Source of the DNA: Hydrogenophaga taeniospiralis CCUG 15921
GTDB lineage: Bacteria; Pseudomonadota; Gammaproteobacteria; Burkholderiales; Burkholderiaceae_C
Assembly (NCBI RefSeq): GCF_001592305.1
Contig: NZ_BCWR01000005.1
Coordinates: 1 to 64,000 of the forward strand
Reading direction: 5' to 3'
Length of the DNA stretch: 64,000 bases
This document shows, piece by piece, positions 62,614-64,000 of the stretch (position 1 is its first letter; every line of letters starts with the position of its first letter). The position numbers and the translations under genes are program-made. The notes beneath the pieces were generated by a model. That model had not been told where the DNA came from. It was given only the letters and a program-made list of their open reading frames with translations, and ran no database searches.

Positions 62614-62693
62614 CCCCCTGCGCCGCTTCGCGTCTTCCCCCAAAGGGGACCACGCCCGCAGCCCGGCGAAGCCGGTTCTGTGGCGTGTTCTGG
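62614..62693 (+). repeat. Intergenic repeat, copy 4 of 5
   Basis: Starts CCCCCTGCGCCGCTTCGCG, then CCCCCAAAGGGG and the core CCGGCGAAGCCGGTTC. It is between iscU and iscA, inside the operon. Confidence 0.75.
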
Positions 62694-62732
62694 AAGAGAC
62701 TTCGCTTTTTGCGGCGCTTTGCATTGAACGAC

Positions 62733-63056
62733 ATGGCCATCTCGATTTCCGAAGCCGCCGCACGGCACGTCATCCGCTACATCGCCAAACGGGGCAAGGG
62801 CGTGGGCGTGCGCCTGGGCGTGAAAACCACGGGTTGCTCCGGTCTGGCCTACAAGCTGGAATACGCCGACGAAATCGCGCCCGAAGACGTGGTGTTCGAA
62901 GACAACGGTGTGAAGGTGCTGGTGGACCCGAAAAGCCTGGCCTACATCGACGGCACGCAACTCGACTTCGTGCGCGAGGGCCTGAACGAAGGTTTCCGCT
63001 TCAACAACCCGAACGAGCGCGATCGTTGCGGCTGTGGCGAGAGCTTCAGGATATAG
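62733..63056 (+). CDS. iscA: Iron-sulfur assembly protein IscA
   Basis: 107 residues, canonical. Conserved cysteines Cys35 (TTGCSG), Cys99 and Cys101 (RCGCGESF) bind iron or a cluster. It acts as an A-type carrier. The start is ATG 62733, which begins [13 protein letters not shown]. It follows repeat copy 4 and is followed by copy 5. Confidence 0.95.
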   Translation: MAISISEAAARHVIRYIAKRGKGVGVRLGVKTTGCSGLAYKLEYADEIAPEDVVFEDNGVKVLVDPKSLAYIDGTQLDFVREGLNEGFRFNNPNERDRCGCGESFRI

Positions 63057-63060
63057 GTTG

Positions 63061-63140
63061 TCCCCCCTGCGCCGGCTTCGGCGTCGCTCCTCCTCAATGG
63101 GGTGTCAGCAGCGGTCCGGCGAAGCCGGTTCCGCGCCGGC
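63061..63140 (+). repeat. Intergenic repeat, copy 5 of 5
   Basis: Starts CCCCCCTGCGCCGGCTTCGG, continues with TCAATGGGGTG and ends in the core CCGGCGAAGCCGGTTCCGCG. It lies between iscA and hscB. Confidence 0.75.
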
Positions 63141-63188
63141 CTTGACCGGACTTTTTCCTCCTGGCCCCGTTGTTCCTATGATCCGGTG

Positions 63189-63707
63189 ATGAACCTGCAA
63201 TCCACCGACTTTGAAATTTTCGGCCTCACGCCGGCCTTTACCCTGGACCGCGATGCGCTCGACGCGCGCTGGAAAGACCTGCAGCGCGAGGCACACCCAG
63301 ACCGTTTTGCCGCATCGGACGCACAGGCCCAGCGCCTGGCCATGCAATGGTCGGTGCGCATCAACGAGGCGTATCAACGCCTCAAAGACCCGCTGCGGCG
63401 CGCGGCCTATCTGTGCGAGCTCCATGGCGTGCCGATTGGTGCCGAGAACAACACCGCCATGCCCACGGCGTTCCTGATGCAGCAGATGCAGTGGCGTGAA
63501 GAACTGGAAGAGGCCCACGACAGCGAAGCGCTCGAACGCATGGCCGACGACGTGGCTGCCGCGCACCGGGAAAAGTTGCAGGCCCTGCAGCACACGGCCG
63601 ACGAGCTGCGTGACTACGCTGCGCTGGCCCAGCAGGTCAGAGCCCTTATGTTTGTTGAGCGCTTTGCCCGCGACGTCGAGAACCGTCTCGATCAGCTGGG
63701 ACAATAG
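63189..63707 (+). CDS. hscB: Fe-S cluster co-chaperone HscB
   Basis: 172 residues. The N-terminal J domain has the HPD motif in REAHPDRFA (His36-Asp38), and the C-terminal three-helix domain binds IscU. It stimulates the HscA ATPase and delivers IscU. ATG 63189 gives the family start NLQSTDFEIFGL; a GTG two bases earlier is out of frame. Confidence 0.95.
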   Translation: MNLQSTDFEIFGLTPAFTLDRDALDARWKDLQREAHPDRFAASDAQAQRLAMQWSVRINEAYQRLKDPLRRAAYLCELHGVPIGAENNTAMPTAFLMQQMQWREELEEAHDSEALERMADDVAAAHREKLQALQHTADELRDYAALAQQVRALMFVERFARDVENRLDQLGQ

Positions 63708-63767
63708 CCCTTGCTCCAGGCCCGTCCGACGGCGGGCGCTGTCCCTACTTACCCATCACACGTTTCC

Positions 63768-64000
63768 ATGGCGCTCCTGCAGATCTCCGAACCCGGCCAG
63801 TCCCTCGACCCGCACCAGCGACGGGTGGCGGTCGGCATTGACCTGGGCACCACGCACTCGCTGGTGGCCGCGGTGCGCCATGGCGTCTCCGAATGCCTGC
63901 CCGCGGCGGACGGCCGCGTGATCCTGCCCAGCGTGGTGCGTTACCTCGATCCGAAGCAGGGCGGGGCGGGCCGTCAGATCGGCTTCGAGGCGCTCGCGGC
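63768..64000 (+). CDS. hscA: Hsp70-type chaperone HscA, truncated by the window edge
   Basis: Only the first 77 codons are visible. The Hsp70 phosphate-1 loop [16 protein letters not shown] and the following PSVVRY match HscA. It should load IscU clusters onto acceptors with HscB. The rest of the gene is outside the window. Confidence 0.9.
   Translation, partial: MALLQISEPGQSLDPHQRRVAVGIDLGTTHSLVAAVRHGVSECLPAADGRVILPSVVRYLDPKQGGAGRQIGFEALA

Overview
This GC-rich window looks like chromosomal DNA of a betaproteobacterium in Burkholderiales, most likely Comamonadaceae (Hydrogenophaga- or Acidovorax-like). The evidence is the phaC-phaA-phaB order, the iscR-iscS-iscU-iscA-hscB-hscA order, the propionyl-CoA/methylmalonyl-CoA block, the prkA-yeaH-spoVR block and a family of short intergenic repeats around a CCGGC(A/G)AAGCCGGTTC core. 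Genus is inference. I see no rRNA, tRNA, prophage, insertion sequence or CRISPR array.

Layout. 0-6 kb (minus strand): a membrane-anchored alpha/beta hydrolase, an AraC regulator, an MFS permease, a Nudix hydrolase and an orphan TRAP binding protein. 6-11 kb: a catabolic cluster of FAH-family hydrolase, 2Fe-2S ferredoxin, glutamine-synthetase-like ligase and Rieske oxygenase, divergent from a GntR regulator. 11-21.2 kb (plus strand): an AMP/thymidine phosphorylase coupled to a PRPP synthase, an NfeD-slipin pair, and an operon of acyl-CoA synthetase, 2-oxoacid dehydrogenase E1 alpha, E1 beta, E2 and a small acyl carrier protein. 21.4-23.7 kb: a collagen-like lipoprotein, maiA, pgeF and an antisense-overlapping small membrane protein. 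23.8-27.9 kb: phaCAB, ending in a strong terminator. 27.9-30.9 kb: a YadA-like trimeric autotransporter and a LuxR-type regulator. 31-37 kb: dusA and prkA-yeaH-spoVR. 37-39.4 kb: a sulfide:quinone oxidoreductase and a DyP peroxidase. 39.5-48.6 kb: propionyl-CoA catabolism (GntR regulator, methylmalonyl-CoA mutase, MeaB, PccB, PccA, a VOC protein). 48.7-52.2 kb: a small unknown protein, a chemoreceptor and RsxB. 52.2-57.4 kb: an intracellular PHB depolymerase, an aromatic aminotransferase and uvrB. 57.4-60.1 kb: a NarL/NarX-like two-component pair. 60.3-64 kb: the isc operon, with hscA cut by the window edge.

How it fits together. Acetyl-CoA and propionyl-CoA metabolism dominates: phaCAB and phaZ make and break PHB, pcc/mcm/meaB feed propionyl-CoA into succinyl-CoA, and the acs/E1/E2 operon makes acyl-CoA from an acid or a 2-oxoacid. 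The least explained parts are the Rieske/glutamine-synthetase cluster, the dehydrogenase operon carrying its own acyl carrier protein, the phosphorylase-PRPP synthase pair, and two long inverted-repeat structures sharing internal motifs in the unusually long pccB-pccA gap.

All coordinates and motifs were read by eye. Family assignments rest on motif recognition, not database searches.
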